A DNA stretch of 32,535 nt from Desulfovirgula thermocuniculi DSM 16036 (GTDB lineage Bacteria > Bacillota > Desulfotomaculia > Desulfotomaculales > Desulfovirgulaceae). A model generated the notes under the pieces. That model was given only the letters and a program-made list of their open reading frames with translations. It ran no database searches and had not been told where the DNA came from. Made by a program: the position numbers and the translations under genes. Location: NCBI RefSeq assembly GCF_000429345.1, contig NZ_AUBR01000039.1:1-32535 (forward strand). The letters run 5' to 3'. Shown one piece after another: positions 7,299 to 14,665 of this stretch (position 1 is the first letter of the stretch; every line of letters starts with the position of its first letter).

Positions 7299-7979
7299 TT
7301 GCAAATCCCTCTCATTAAAAGGCCTCCGCGCGACCACTGCACACGCTGCGGCACCTGCTGCCGCGCGGGCGGCCCTGCGCTTCACCGCGAAGACATAGCC
7401 ATTCTCCTGGCCGGGCACGTCGGTCACCGGCACCTGGTAACCATCAGGGCCGGCGAGCCGGTATTCGACCCCTTTGCGGAAGCGGTAAGGCCCTCACCGC
7501 AGGAAATGATCAAGGTGCGGGGAAGGGGAGGGGAGTGGACCTGCTGCCTGTACGACGAGAAAACCTCTTCCTGCACCATATACGAGCACCGCTTCCTGGA
7601 GTGCCGCCTCCTAAAGTGCTGGGACCCCGCGGAGCTGGCGGAAGTGGCCGGCAGGGACCTCCTGGTTCGCGCCGACCTCATCAACCCCGGCGATCCCGTG
7701 CTGGAGCTCATTGAGCTGCACGAGCAGGAGTGCTCCTACCAAAAGGTGGAGGAGCTATGGGCGAGGCTAAGCACAAAGGGCGAGGAGGCAGAAGCGCTGG
7801 CCGCCTTGCGTGAACTGCTCCGGCGGGACCTGGCCATCCGCCTCCTGGCCACAAGGGAGGTCGGGCTGGCCGAAGAATACGAGCTCTTCATTTTCGGCCG
7901 CCCGCTCTTCAAGGTGCTGGAGCCGCGGGGGTTAAAGGTCTTTGCCCACGGCGAATTAAAAGGAGGCTGTACCGGGTGA
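7299..7979 (+). CDS. YkgJ-type cysteine cluster protein
   Basis: A 226-residue protein whose N-terminus carries the CTRCGTCCRAGG cluster near residues 13-24. Further cysteines are in EWTCCLYDEKTSSCTIYEHRFLECRLLKCW (within 80-115), the YkgJ/UPF0153 pattern thought to bind zinc or an iron-sulfur cluster. The C-terminal half is helical and less conserved. No enzymatic role is established for the family. It starts with TTG eight bases after GTGAGGTG and its stop overlaps the next start (GTGA). Its inclusion in this operon is by position only. Confidence 0.85.
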   Translation: MQIPLIKRPPRDHCTRCGTCCRAGGPALHREDIAILLAGHVGHRHLVTIRAGEPVFDPFAEAVRPSPQEMIKVRGRGGEWTCCLYDEKTSSCTIYEHRFLECRLLKCWDPAELAEVAGRDLLVRADLINPGDPVLELIELHEQECSYQKVEELWARLSTKGEEAEALAALRELLRRDLAIRLLATREVGLAEEYELFIFGRPLFKVLEPRGLKVFAHGELKGGCTG

Positions 7980-10771
7980 AGAGCTTGAAGTCCCCGGCAC
8001 CGGCCTTCGTAGGGGCAGTGCTCGTGCTGTTGCTTTTGGCCGCCCTTTCCCCGGCGGCGGCGCAGGAAGCCTCATGGCCGACGGCCGGGGCAAACGCCTT
8101 TAAGGACCGCCGCTCGCCGGCAGACGGCCCTGCCGGCAGCCCTTTCCTCCTCTGGTGCTTTACCCTTGAGGCGGGAAATTTCAGCGGCGACCCCGTGGTG
8201 GGCCCGGACGGCACGGTGTACGCGGCCACCACTTCCGGGGCGGTTTACGCGCTGGACGGCGGGAGCGGCGCCGTGAGGTGGGCGGCAGACCTGGGCCCCA
8301 CAGTCGTCGGCAGCCCCGCCTGGCACGCGGGCGCGCTCTATGTTGCCTGGAGCGGCAGGCAAGGCGCGGGAAGCGCCTGCGGCCTGGCCTGCCTTGATGC
8401 TGCCACCGGGGAGGAGCGGTGGTCGGTGTTGAGCCCGCCCTATCCCTCTCCCGGCGGCAGCCCCTTGCCGGTGACCGCTAGCCCCACCGCCACAGAAGAG
8501 GGCATCTTTGTGCCCACCATTTACGGGGTGTGGAAGGTAGCCGCAAGCGGGAGCACGGTCTGGAACTTTAAAGACATCGCTTACCTGCACGAAAACCACT
8601 CCTCCCCTGCCGTTGCCGGGGGTAGGGTGGTCTTCGTCACGCACTTGGGGCGCCTGTACGTCCTTTCCGCCGGCAACGGTGCTCCCCTCAAAAGCTACGC
8701 CTTTGCCGGCCCTTCTTCCGGGAGCGGGGAGGAGGTCACCGCTGCTTTGAGCCGCGACGGCGGTATTGCCTACTGCACGCTGCCCAACGTGACCACGGTC
8801 AGCGCGGTACGCACCGGCGATTGGGGGGTGAAATGGGTCTTTAACGCCACCGCACCCCTTAAGCCGGTGACCCTCGGCCCGGGCGGCACGGTTTACGCCG
8901 CCACCCAGGGCGGCAGGCTCATCGCCCTCGACCCCGTCACCGGGGCGGTCGCCTGGACGCGGGAGCCGGCAGAAACCGGCGCCGCCTCTTCTCCGGCGGT
9001 GGATGCCGGCGGCAACATATTCTTTTTCCAGGGAACCGGCCTCTACGCCCTGGGCCCCGGCGGTGATTTAATCTGGTCCTACGGCCTGCAGGACTACGGC
9101 ACGCCCTGCGGTGAGCCGGTAATCGGCGGCGGGAGCACGGTGCTGGCACGCGTTTCCTCCCGGGCCACCGGGGAATCCCTTTTGGCCGTCGCCCGGGATG
9201 CCGTGCCGCCGGAAGTCACCTCCACCGACCCGCAAAACGGCGCCGTGGACGTATCGCCCGGGCAGACGATTGCCGTTTTCTTCAGCGAACCCGTACGCCC
9301 GGGGGCAAAGTTTCCGGAAATAAGCCTGTACCGGAGCGGCACCCCGCAAAGCACGGTGGCCTACACGTACCGGCTGGAAGACACGGCCTTTTACATAATT
9401 CCGTCGGCGCCCCTGGAAGGCGGCGCTGCCTACGTCCTGGAGCTGCCCGCCGGGGCACTGGAGGACCTGGCCGGCCAGCCGACAGCCGCCTTCCTCCTTA
9501 ACTTTACCGTGGCCGCGCCCCCGCCAAACGGAGGCAACCAGGCCGGGGCCGGAGGAAGCGGGAGCCCCGGAGGGAGCAGCGGCAGCGACACGGGCGGTGG
9601 GGAAGACGGTGGCTCTAGCGAAAGTAATGGCAGCGGCGGCGCCGGAGAGAGCGGGGGAGGCGGCAGTAGTGGAAGCTCCGGAAACTCTGGCGGCGAGGGC
9701 GGGGCCGAGAGCGGGAACTCCGGGAGTGCCGGCGGTGAAGGCGGTGCCTCCGGAGAAAGTACCGGCGGCGAAAGCGGTGCCCCCGGTAATGGCGGCGGTA
9801 ACGGGAGTGAAGGCGGCTCCGGGGAAGGGGGAAGCGGCCAAGCAGATGGCGGCGGCCCGGGCAGCGCAGGCAGCGAAGGCGGAGATGGCGGCGGAAACGG
9901 CGGCGACAGAGGCAGTGAGAGCGGAAATCCCGGAGGAGGTAGCGGCAACGGCACGGGCGGCGGGAACGGGGGCACCGGGGGAGGCAGCAGTGACACCGGC
10001 AGCGGTGAAAGTGGAAGCAACGGAGGAGGCGGCGATTCCGGGGCCTGGGAAAGTGACGGCGGCGGGGACACCGGCCCACCGCCTGCTGGCGCCGGAAAGC
10101 CTGCCGGGGACGGCAGTATGCCGGGCAAGGCCGCCGGCCAAACCACGGGAGGGGAAAAGGCGGAACCGGGTCCGGCTCCTATCTTCAACGACCTCCAAGG
10201 CCACTGGGCGCAGGAGGCCGTTGTTGCCCTGGCGGAAAAGGGCCTGGTGAGCGGCTACCCGGGCGGGGTCTTTGCCCCCGACAGGGCAATCACCCGCGCC
10301 GAGGCGGCAGTGGTGCTGGCCAGGGCGCTCGGCATCGCGCCCGACCCGGCGGGTATCTCCTACCTGGCCCGCCGCGGCTACGCCGATGCCGGGGAGGTAC
10401 CGCCTTGGGCCGCGGCAGAGCTGGCCGCCGCCGTGAGGGAGGGCCTGTTGCAGGGCACCGCCTCTGCGGGAACCCCCCTCCTGGAGGCAGGCGCCGTTGC
10501 CACCCGGGCGGAACTGGCTGCTTTACTGGCGCGGGCGGCGGATAAAAGGCTCGGTCCTGTGACCCCGGCGGAGCTTACCTTTACGGATGCCGCGGCAGTA
10601 CCCTCCTGGGCGAGGCGGGCATTAGGTGCGGCCCTGGCCAGGGGGCTCGTGGCCGGGTATCCGGACAAAACTTTCCGGCCGTTTGAGCCGGCCACGCGGG
10701 CAGAATTCGCCGCCATGACCCTGCGGCTCGTGCGGGCCCTAGAAAAGGCCTTAGAAAAGAAGGAGGGGTGA
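7976..10771 (+). CDS. S-layer-anchored PQQ-like beta-propeller protein with Gly/Ser linker
   Basis: A 931-residue exported protein. Order of parts: signal peptide (1-30, ending SPAAAQ); a PQQ-type beta-propeller (about 40-395) with repeated blades such as GTVYAATTSGAVYALDGGSG and GTVYAATQGGRLIALDPVTG; one SbsA/Big_5 Ig-like domain (about 403-512, PPEVTSTDPQNGAVDVSPG); an extreme Gly/Ser/Glu-rich linker (about 517-730); and three SLH domains (about 735-925; FNDLQGHWAQ, YADAGEVPPW, FTDAAAVPSW). SLH triplets bind pyruvylated cell-wall polymer, so the propeller is held on the outer face. Ligand and activity are unknown, and no catalytic motif is visible. GTG start overlaps the previous stop. Confidence 0.92.
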   Translation: MKSLKSPAPAFVGAVLVLLLLAALSPAAAQEASWPTAGANAFKDRRSPADGPAGSPFLLWCFTLEAGNFSGDPVVGPDGTVYAATTSGAVYALDGGSGAVRWAADLGPTVVGSPAWHAGALYVAWSGRQGAGSACGLACLDAATGEERWSVLSPPYPSPGGSPLPVTASPTATEEGIFVPTIYGVWKVAASGSTVWNFKDIAYLHENHSSPAVAGGRVVFVTHLGRLYVLSAGNGAPLKSYAFAGPSSGSGEEVTAALSRDGGIAYCTLPNVTTVSAVRTGDWGVKWVFNATAPLKPVTLGPGGTVYAATQGGRLIALDPVTGAVAWTREPAETGAASSPAVDAGGNIFFFQGTGLYALGPGGDLIWSYGLQDYGTPCGEPVIGGGSTVLARVSSRATGESLLAVARDAVPPEVTSTDPQNGAVDVSPGQTIAVFFSEPVRPGAKFPEISLYRSGTPQSTVAYTYRLEDTAFYIIPSAPLEGGAAYVLELPAGALEDLAGQPTAAFLLNFTVAAPPPNGGNQAGAGGSGSPGGSSGSDTGGGEDGGSSESNGSGGAGESGGGGSSGSSGNSGGEGGAESGNSGSAGGEGGASGESTGGESGAPGNGGGNGSEGGSGEGGSGQADGGGPGSAGSEGGDGGGNGGDRGSESGNPGGGSGNGTGGGNGGTGGGSSDTGSGESGSNGGGGDSGAWESDGGGDTGPPPAGAGKPAGDGSMPGKAAGQTTGGEKAEPGPAPIFNDLQGHWAQEAVVALAEKGLVSGYPGGVFAPDRAITRAEAAVVLARALGIAPDPAGISYLARRGYADAGEVPPWAAAELAAAVREGLLQGTASAGTPLLEAGAVATRAELAALLARAADKRLGPVTPAELTFTDAAAVPSWARRALGAALARGLVAGYPDKTFRPFEPATRAEFAAMTLRLVRALEKALEKKEG
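9530..10085 (+). repeat. low-complexity GGN/AGN coding tract for a Gly/Ser/Glu linker
   Basis: About 550 bases made almost entirely of Gly, Ser, Glu, Asn and Asp codons in irregular short units such as GGSGEGG and GGNGGTGG. It is in frame within the surface protein. The composition produces long open frames on both strands, which are not genes. Such tracts change length easily by slippage or recombination. Confidence 0.85.
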
Positions 10772-10778
10772 GGCTCCT

Positions 10779-11429
10779 TTGCGGCGTATTTTGGCCCTGG
10801 TTGTCTGCCTTATGGTGATCCTCGGCATCGGCTGGGCGCTCTACCGGGAGAAAGGTAAAGGCCCCGCAGGGCAGGGGGCTCCGGGGGTGCCCGGACAGCA
10901 AGTAGGGGAAACCGCACCTGCGCAGGACCCGGCCAAAGAAAAAGCCCTCCAGCTCTTTTGGCAGGGCTATGCGGCTTACAAGGCCCGGCGCTACGACGAA
11001 GCCATAAAAATTTTCGACCAGGCTATCGCCATCGATCCCGCCTGTCACCAGGCCTACAGCTACAAGGGAGCGGCCCTGGCCTTTAAAGGGGACTACCGGC
11101 AGGCCATATCCGCACTGGACCGGGCCATTGCCCTAAAGCCCGACTACGAAGACGCCTACTTCAATAAGGCCCTCACCTATGAGCTGGCGGGCTCCTACGA
11201 AGAAGCCCTGGCCAACTACGACCGCGCCCTGGCCCTAAATCCCACAAACCCCTGGAGCTACTACGGCAAGGCCAGCATTTACGGGCGCCTAAAGAACGTC
11301 CCCCTGTGCGTAGAAAATTTAAAACGGGCCATTGAGCTTGATCCCCGCACCAAGGAGCACGCCAAAACGGAGGCCGATTTCAATCCCGTGAAAAATGCTC
11401 CGGAATTTAGAAAGCTGGTGTACGAGTGA
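10779..11429 (+). CDS. membrane-anchored TPR protein
   Basis: A 216-residue protein. Residues 4-22 form a hydrophobic anchor, followed by a Gly/Pro-rich spacer to residue 50 and at least three tetratricopeptide repeats: AYKARRYDEAIKIFDQAIAIDP, ALAFKGDYRQAISALDRAIALKP and LTYELAGSYEEALANYDRALALNP, with a fourth degenerate unit ending in AIELDPRT. The C-terminus (NPVKNAPEFRKLV) is the usual cap of bacterial TPR_16-type proteins. TPRs mediate protein contacts; the partner may be the surface protein encoded just upstream. It starts at TTG after AGGAGGGGTGAGG. It ends one base before the convergent hepT stop, with no terminator between. Confidence 0.88.
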   Translation: MRRILALVVCLMVILGIGWALYREKGKGPAGQGAPGVPGQQVGETAPAQDPAKEKALQLFWQGYAAYKARRYDEAIKIFDQAIAIDPACHQAYSYKGAALAFKGDYRQAISALDRAIALKPDYEDAYFNKALTYELAGSYEEALANYDRALALNPTNPWSYYGKASIYGRLKNVPLCVENLKRAIELDPRTKEHAKTEADFNPVKNAPEFRKLVYE

Positions 11430-11430
11430 G

Positions 11431-11862
11431 CTAGATACCCAAAAAACGCTCCTTAACCATGCGGGCAAAGAGGCGCAGGTCATCCAAGTTCTTTTTTAAA
11501 ATATTTAAAATACTGTAGAGGATCTCAGGCTCTATTCGGGCATAATCGTGGACGATGACGTTCCGGAACCGGGCCATTTTTTTCAGGGCTTCAAGCTTTT
11601 CCACAGGAAGGTAACCGGCCTCTACCAGGACGGCCATGATGTCTTTATAATCCCGCGGCTCGCGCAGTCCCAGAGCAGCAATGAGGTGGTTACCGATATC
11701 CAGGCACGACTCCACGGCAAGGTGAAGGGTTCGCTCGACATAGCGCCTGAGCATTTTGCTTTGTTTTAGCTGTTCTAAGGTTATGCCGGCCTGTTCTTCG
11801 AGATCGGCAATATACTCGGCCAGCAGTCTCACTTTCTCTTCCAACAGCTGCCGGTCTACCAT
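11431..11862 (-). CDS. hepT: HepT-type HEPN ribonuclease toxin (pair 3)
   Basis: A 143-residue HEPN protein with intact RX4HXY in ARFRNVIVHDYARI near residue 102. The N-terminal helix pattern (LLEEKVRLLAEYIADLEEQ) and the GNHLIAALGLREPRDY segment are typical of HepT. It follows mntA with a one-base gap and no separate promoter, so the order is antitoxin first. Its closest visible relative here is the HepT at 2540-2968, but the two are clearly diverged. Confidence 0.9.
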   Translation of the reverse strand: MVDRQLLEEKVRLLAEYIADLEEQAGITLEQLKQSKMLRRYVERTLHLAVESCLDIGNHLIAALGLREPRDYKDIMAVLVEAGYLPVEKLEALKKMARFRNVIVHDYARIEPEILYSILNILKKNLDDLRLFARMVKERFLGI

Positions 11863-11863
11863 C

Positions 11864-12301
11864 CTAAATTCCCGCCCTTTTAAAGGCTATTTCCATGCGC
11901 CGGCGGCGGTAGTATTCCATGTCCAGGTAGTTCCGCCGGGCGCGCACCTCAAAGGCCACGCGCCGGTTCCTGTCCTTGTCTACCAGCAGTCGCCCGTGCA
12001 GGCGCACCTGGTGCTGGAGCTCTGGGGAGGCTGCCTCAAGATCCACTACCTGCGCCGGCAGGCCGAGCCTCTCCTCCAGGGCCAGTTCCATTTCCAGGCG
12101 GCGCTCAAAACGGGCCGTTTTTTCGCTGAGCGAAGGGGCAAAAAGCACAGCTATGTCCACATCGCTGCCCGCACGTCCCCGGCCCCGGGCCAGGGAGCCA
12201 AACAGGTAGGCCGCCAGCACGTCGGGCTGTTCTTCCAGGTATTTAGCAGCAATTGCCGCAACCGTTTCGGTTTCGGGCACTTTTCCCCTACGCCTGGTCA
12301 A
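11864..12301 (-). CDS. mntA: MntA-type nucleotidyltransferase antitoxin (pair 3)
   Basis: A 145-residue nucleotidyltransferase with the full GSX10DXD motif: AYLFGSLARGRGRAGSDVDIAVLF near residues 34-57 (first Gly-Ser near 38, Asp pair near 50-52). The third strand is VVDLEAASPELQHQV. It starts with TTG, eight bases after AAGGGGTG. The C-terminus is Arg-rich. It lies 27 bases downstream of the Uma2-type gene and is probably in the same transcript. Confidence 0.9.
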   Translation of the reverse strand: MTRRRGKVPETETVAAIAAKYLEEQPDVLAAYLFGSLARGRGRAGSDVDIAVLFAPSLSEKTARFERRLEMELALEERLGLPAQVVDLEAASPELQHQVRLHGRLLVDKDRNRRVAFEVRARRNYLDMEYYRRRRMEIAFKRAGI

Positions 12302-12328
12302 AGTAAATTCACCCCTTAAAAGGCAGGG

Positions 12329-12901
12329 CTAATCAAGCCTCCCCGCAAAGATCTCTTCCACGGCCACGCTAAAGCCCTCGGCCACCCGGGAGTAAACGCG
12401 TCCCTCTTTTTCTTCTCTTTGATCCAGGTGAAACCCACCTTCCCGCAGGACGAATATCTCGACGCTTTCCTCCTCGGGGTCTACTATCCAGTATTCTTTT
12501 ACCCCGTGCCTCTCGTAGGCCCGGAACTTCTTGCGCAGGTCGTAGTAAGCAGTATGGGGAGAAAGAACCTCTACCACGAGGTCGGGCGCTCCGTTAATTT
12601 TTTCTTTATGCACTATGCTCTTCCGTTCTTTAGTAATAAAAATAACGTCCGGTTGGTAAGTCTCGGTTTCTTCTAAATATACATCAACGGGAGAAAAAAG
12701 GACCAGACCGAGGTTGTTTTCTCGGCAGTGTTTCATGAGCAAGAATCCCAAATTAGCGGCCACAATCTGGTGGTACGGTGAAGGCGCGGGTGTCATTACC
12801 AGCTTTCCCCCTATCAGCTGGTAGGGTGATCCTTCGGGGAGCTTGCGGTAATCCTCGTAAGTGTAGACTGCCCCTGCGGCGGCAGTTGCTGCCGGATTCA
12901 T
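12329..12901 (-). CDS. Uma2 family (DUF820) PD-(D/E)XK endonuclease-like protein
   Basis: A 190-residue protein. The Uma2 fold is recognised by YEDYRKLPEGSPYQLIGGKLVM at the N-terminus, PDVIFI with its Asp near residue 85, the DLVVEVLSP motif with the putative catalytic Asp and Glu near 103-107, and the KEYWIVDPEEESVEIF strand pair. The family is widespread in thermophiles and cyanobacteria and is often near mobile DNA; substrates are unproven. ATG at 12901 is preferred over one at 12928 because AAGGAG lies seven bases upstream. It is the first gene of a unit that continues into mntA-hepT. Confidence 0.88.
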   Translation of the reverse strand: MNPAATAAAGAVYTYEDYRKLPEGSPYQLIGGKLVMTPAPSPYHQIVAANLGFLLMKHCRENNLGLVLFSPVDVYLEETETYQPDVIFITKERKSIVHKEKINGAPDLVVEVLSPHTAYYDLRKKFRAYERHGVKEYWIVDPEEESVEIFVLREGGFHLDQREEKEGRVYSRVAEGFSVAVEEIFAGRLD

Positions 12902-12938
12902 TCTACCACTCCTTTTGAAAACACCCATTTTTGAGTTT

Positions 12939-12968
12939 ATTTTACCTTACTTCTGTTTTCACCGGCAA
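12939..12968 (-). promoter_or_regulatory. sigma-A-type promoter for Uma2-mntA-hepT
   Basis: On the minus strand TTGCCG (12968-12963) and TAAAAT (12944-12939) are separated by 18 bases and lie about 40 bases before the Uma2 gene start. The match is fair at both boxes. No other promoter is needed for the two downstream genes. Confidence 0.5.
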
Positions 12969-13000
12969 CAAAACCACTATTTTAGAAAATTGGGGGAGTG

Positions 13001-13068
13001 TGAGGGGGCTGTAATCCCCCTCAATTCATTGAGGGGATACACGGACCCCCTCACCGGGCGCAAGCCCG
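13001..13068. repeat. alternating hairpin array at the left side of a truncated TnpB element
   Basis: TGAGGGGG (13001-13008) can pair with CCCCCTCA (13016-13023). An overlapping perfect 9-bp stem pairs 13017-13025 with 13028-13036. TGAGGGG (13030-13036) can instead pair with CCCCTCA at 13047-13053. A separate CGGGC-GCAA-GCCCG tetraloop hairpin follows at 13055-13068. Such subterminal hairpins are characteristic of IS200/IS605 ends. Here the arms are interchangeable, so several mutually exclusive folds exist. Confidence 0.6.
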
Positions 13069-13156
13069 AAGCACAAAGTTTTTTAAACCTGTGGTACCCT
13101 TGCTACAATAATAAGGAAGAGGTTCAAATTAACGGAACAGGAGGTGAGGTCGTGCT

Positions 13157-13990
13157 ATGCTGATGACCGAGAGAGTTCTCCTGGGACCTACGGAAGGGCA
13201 GAGAAACTGGCTGTGGGAGATGAGCCGTGCGGCAACCAGGCTTTACAACCTGGCCCTGGAACAGCGCCGCTGGCACTGGTTGCGCTACCACTACACCAGG
13301 TCGGGCATCAACTACGCACAACAAAACGCCCAGCTGGTGGAGCTTAAAGAGGCCTTCCCGGAGTTCAGAGTGCTCTACAGCCTGGTGGCTCAAGAAGTGC
13401 TGCGGCTGGTGCAGAAAAACTTCAACTCTTTCTTCGGGCGGCTAAAGAGCCAGCGCGCAAACGGCCAGGAAGAAACTGCCCGCCCGCCGCGGTTCAAGAG
13501 CTCCAAGCGCTTCTTCACGCTTTGCTACGTCCAGAGCGGGTTTGCCATTAAAGACGGCAAACTTGTCCTCTCCGGGGGAATGGAACCGTACACCGACAGG
13601 GAGGGAAAGGTGAGGTACCGGTGGCGCAAAGAGGCCATCCAGATTATCGGCTACCGCAAGCTGCCGGAAAGAGTCCACAGCCTCCCCATTACCTTTGACA
13701 AGAAGACGGGGAATTTCTATGCCAACCTGGTTTACGAAGTGAAGCCGCAGAAGGTAGAAGCCGTGCGGCCCTTGAAAATCGTTGTCTTTGATCCCGGTGT
13801 GAAGACCTCCCTCACCGGGGCCGACAACTGCGGGAGAATAATCGTCATTGATTCGTCTGTCAACAAGGTGAACAAGTACTTCGATGAGGAGATAGACAGG
13901 GTTAAGTCCAAGCGCGACAGGTGCAGGAAGGGTTCCCGCAGGTGGAGGAGGTTTGCAGCAGCTACGAATAAACGCACTATAATTGACTGA
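13157..13990 (+). pseudogene. tnpB: TnpB (IS200/IS605 OrfB family), C-terminal third missing
   Basis: 277 codons of a TnpB protein that is normally near 400 residues. The N-terminal helical and wedge domains (AATRLYNLALEQRR, RPPRFKSSKRFFTL, KLPERVHSLPITF) and the first RuvC motif with Asp near 212 (VVFDPGVKTSLTG) are present. The bridge-helix segment KGSRRWRRFAAATNKRT is the last typical sequence before IID and a stop. RuvC-II, zinc ribbon and RuvC-III are absent. The break coincides with the left end of the IS607-type element, so insertion truncated the gene. The start has AGGAGGTGA nine bases upstream. No IS200 TnpA is adjacent, and no C-terminal remnant was found beyond the element. Confidence 0.85.
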
Positions 13991-14011
13991 ATCATATAGT
14001 TTTGCTACCAT
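13983..14011 (+). promoter_or_regulatory. promoter of the IS607 recombinase gene
   Basis: TTGACT (13983-13988) and TACCAT (14006-14011) are separated by 17 bases. The expected transcription start falls at or next to the ATG at 14018, and no Shine-Dalgarno sequence precedes that ATG, so a leaderless mRNA is likely. CTATA and TATAG arms at 13977-13999 flank the -35 and may be a recombinase site. Confidence 0.5.
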
Positions 14012-14017
14012 AGAAGC

Positions 14018-14665
14018 ATGGAACTCTTATCCATTGGAGAAGCGGCAAAGCGTTTAGGCGTACACCCGAACCGCCTCAAGGCGTGGGAGAAGCAGGGGTT
14101 AATTAAACCCGTGCGGCTTCCCAGCGGCCACCGGAGGTACCCGGTAGAGGAGATCAACCGCATTCTGGGCACAGGGGGGATAAAGGCAGAGCCGGACACG
14201 GTTGTCCTCTATGCCCGGGTATCCACCAAAAAACAAGCCGATGCGGGAAACTTGGAGCGGCAGCTGGAGAGGCTGCGGGCTTATGCCAGGGAGAGAGGCT
14301 ACCGGGTGGTAGCCGAGCATTCCGACGTAGCCTCTGGCCTCAACCAGAACCGCCGGGGTTTGGAACGGGTACTAAAAGCGGCCGAGCGAGGCGAGTTCAA
14401 GAAGCTGCTCATCGAGTACCCCGACCGGCTGGCGCGCTTCGGGTACGCCTATCTGGAGCGGCACTTGAAGTACCGCGGCGTGGAGATAGAAGTCACGTCA
14501 CAAAAAGAGCCGGAGGACGCCCATGCGGAACTGGTGCAGGACCTGCTGGCCATCGTGACTTCTTTTTCGGCCCGGCTGTACGGCGCCAGGGGCGGCAGGA
14601 AAGTCCGGCAGGGTTTCCGGGAGCTGATCGAGGATGCGGAAAGAGAGCACAAAGAACAAGTTTAG
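14018..14665 (+). CDS. tnpA: IS607-family serine recombinase TnpA (MerR-type HTH)
   Basis: 215 residues. An N-terminal MerR/excisionase-like helix-turn-helix (LLSIGEAAKRLGVHPNRLKAWE, with RLPSGHRRYP) is joined to a resolvase domain with the catalytic Ser near 69 in LYARVSTKKQ and the Arg-rich motif YPDRLARFGYAYLERHL. This order, DNA-binding domain first, defines IS607 TnpA. Proteins of this kind make a covalent Ser-DNA link and insert at short GG-type sites without duplication. The gene overlaps the downstream TnpB-related gene by 32 bases. All key residues are present, so it may be active. Confidence 0.95.
   Translation: MELLSIGEAAKRLGVHPNRLKAWEKQGLIKPVRLPSGHRRYPVEEINRILGTGGIKAEPDTVVLYARVSTKKQADAGNLERQLERLRAYARERGYRVVAEHSDVASGLNQNRRGLERVLKAAERGEFKKLLIEYPDRLARFGYAYLERHLKYRGVEIEVTSQKEPEDAHAELVQDLLAIVTSFSARLYGARGGRKVRQGFRELIEDAEREHKEQV

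Noticed and set aside
9068-10204. Long minus-strand open frames rich in Pro or Ala opposite the Gly/Ser linker
   Set aside because: They are by-products of the GGN-rich codons of the surface protein; they lack ribosome binding sites and domain features.
13001-13068. Repeated CCCCCTCA units considered as a CRISPR fragment
   Set aside because: Units are eight bases, alternate in orientation and have no uniform spacers; no cas genes are present.
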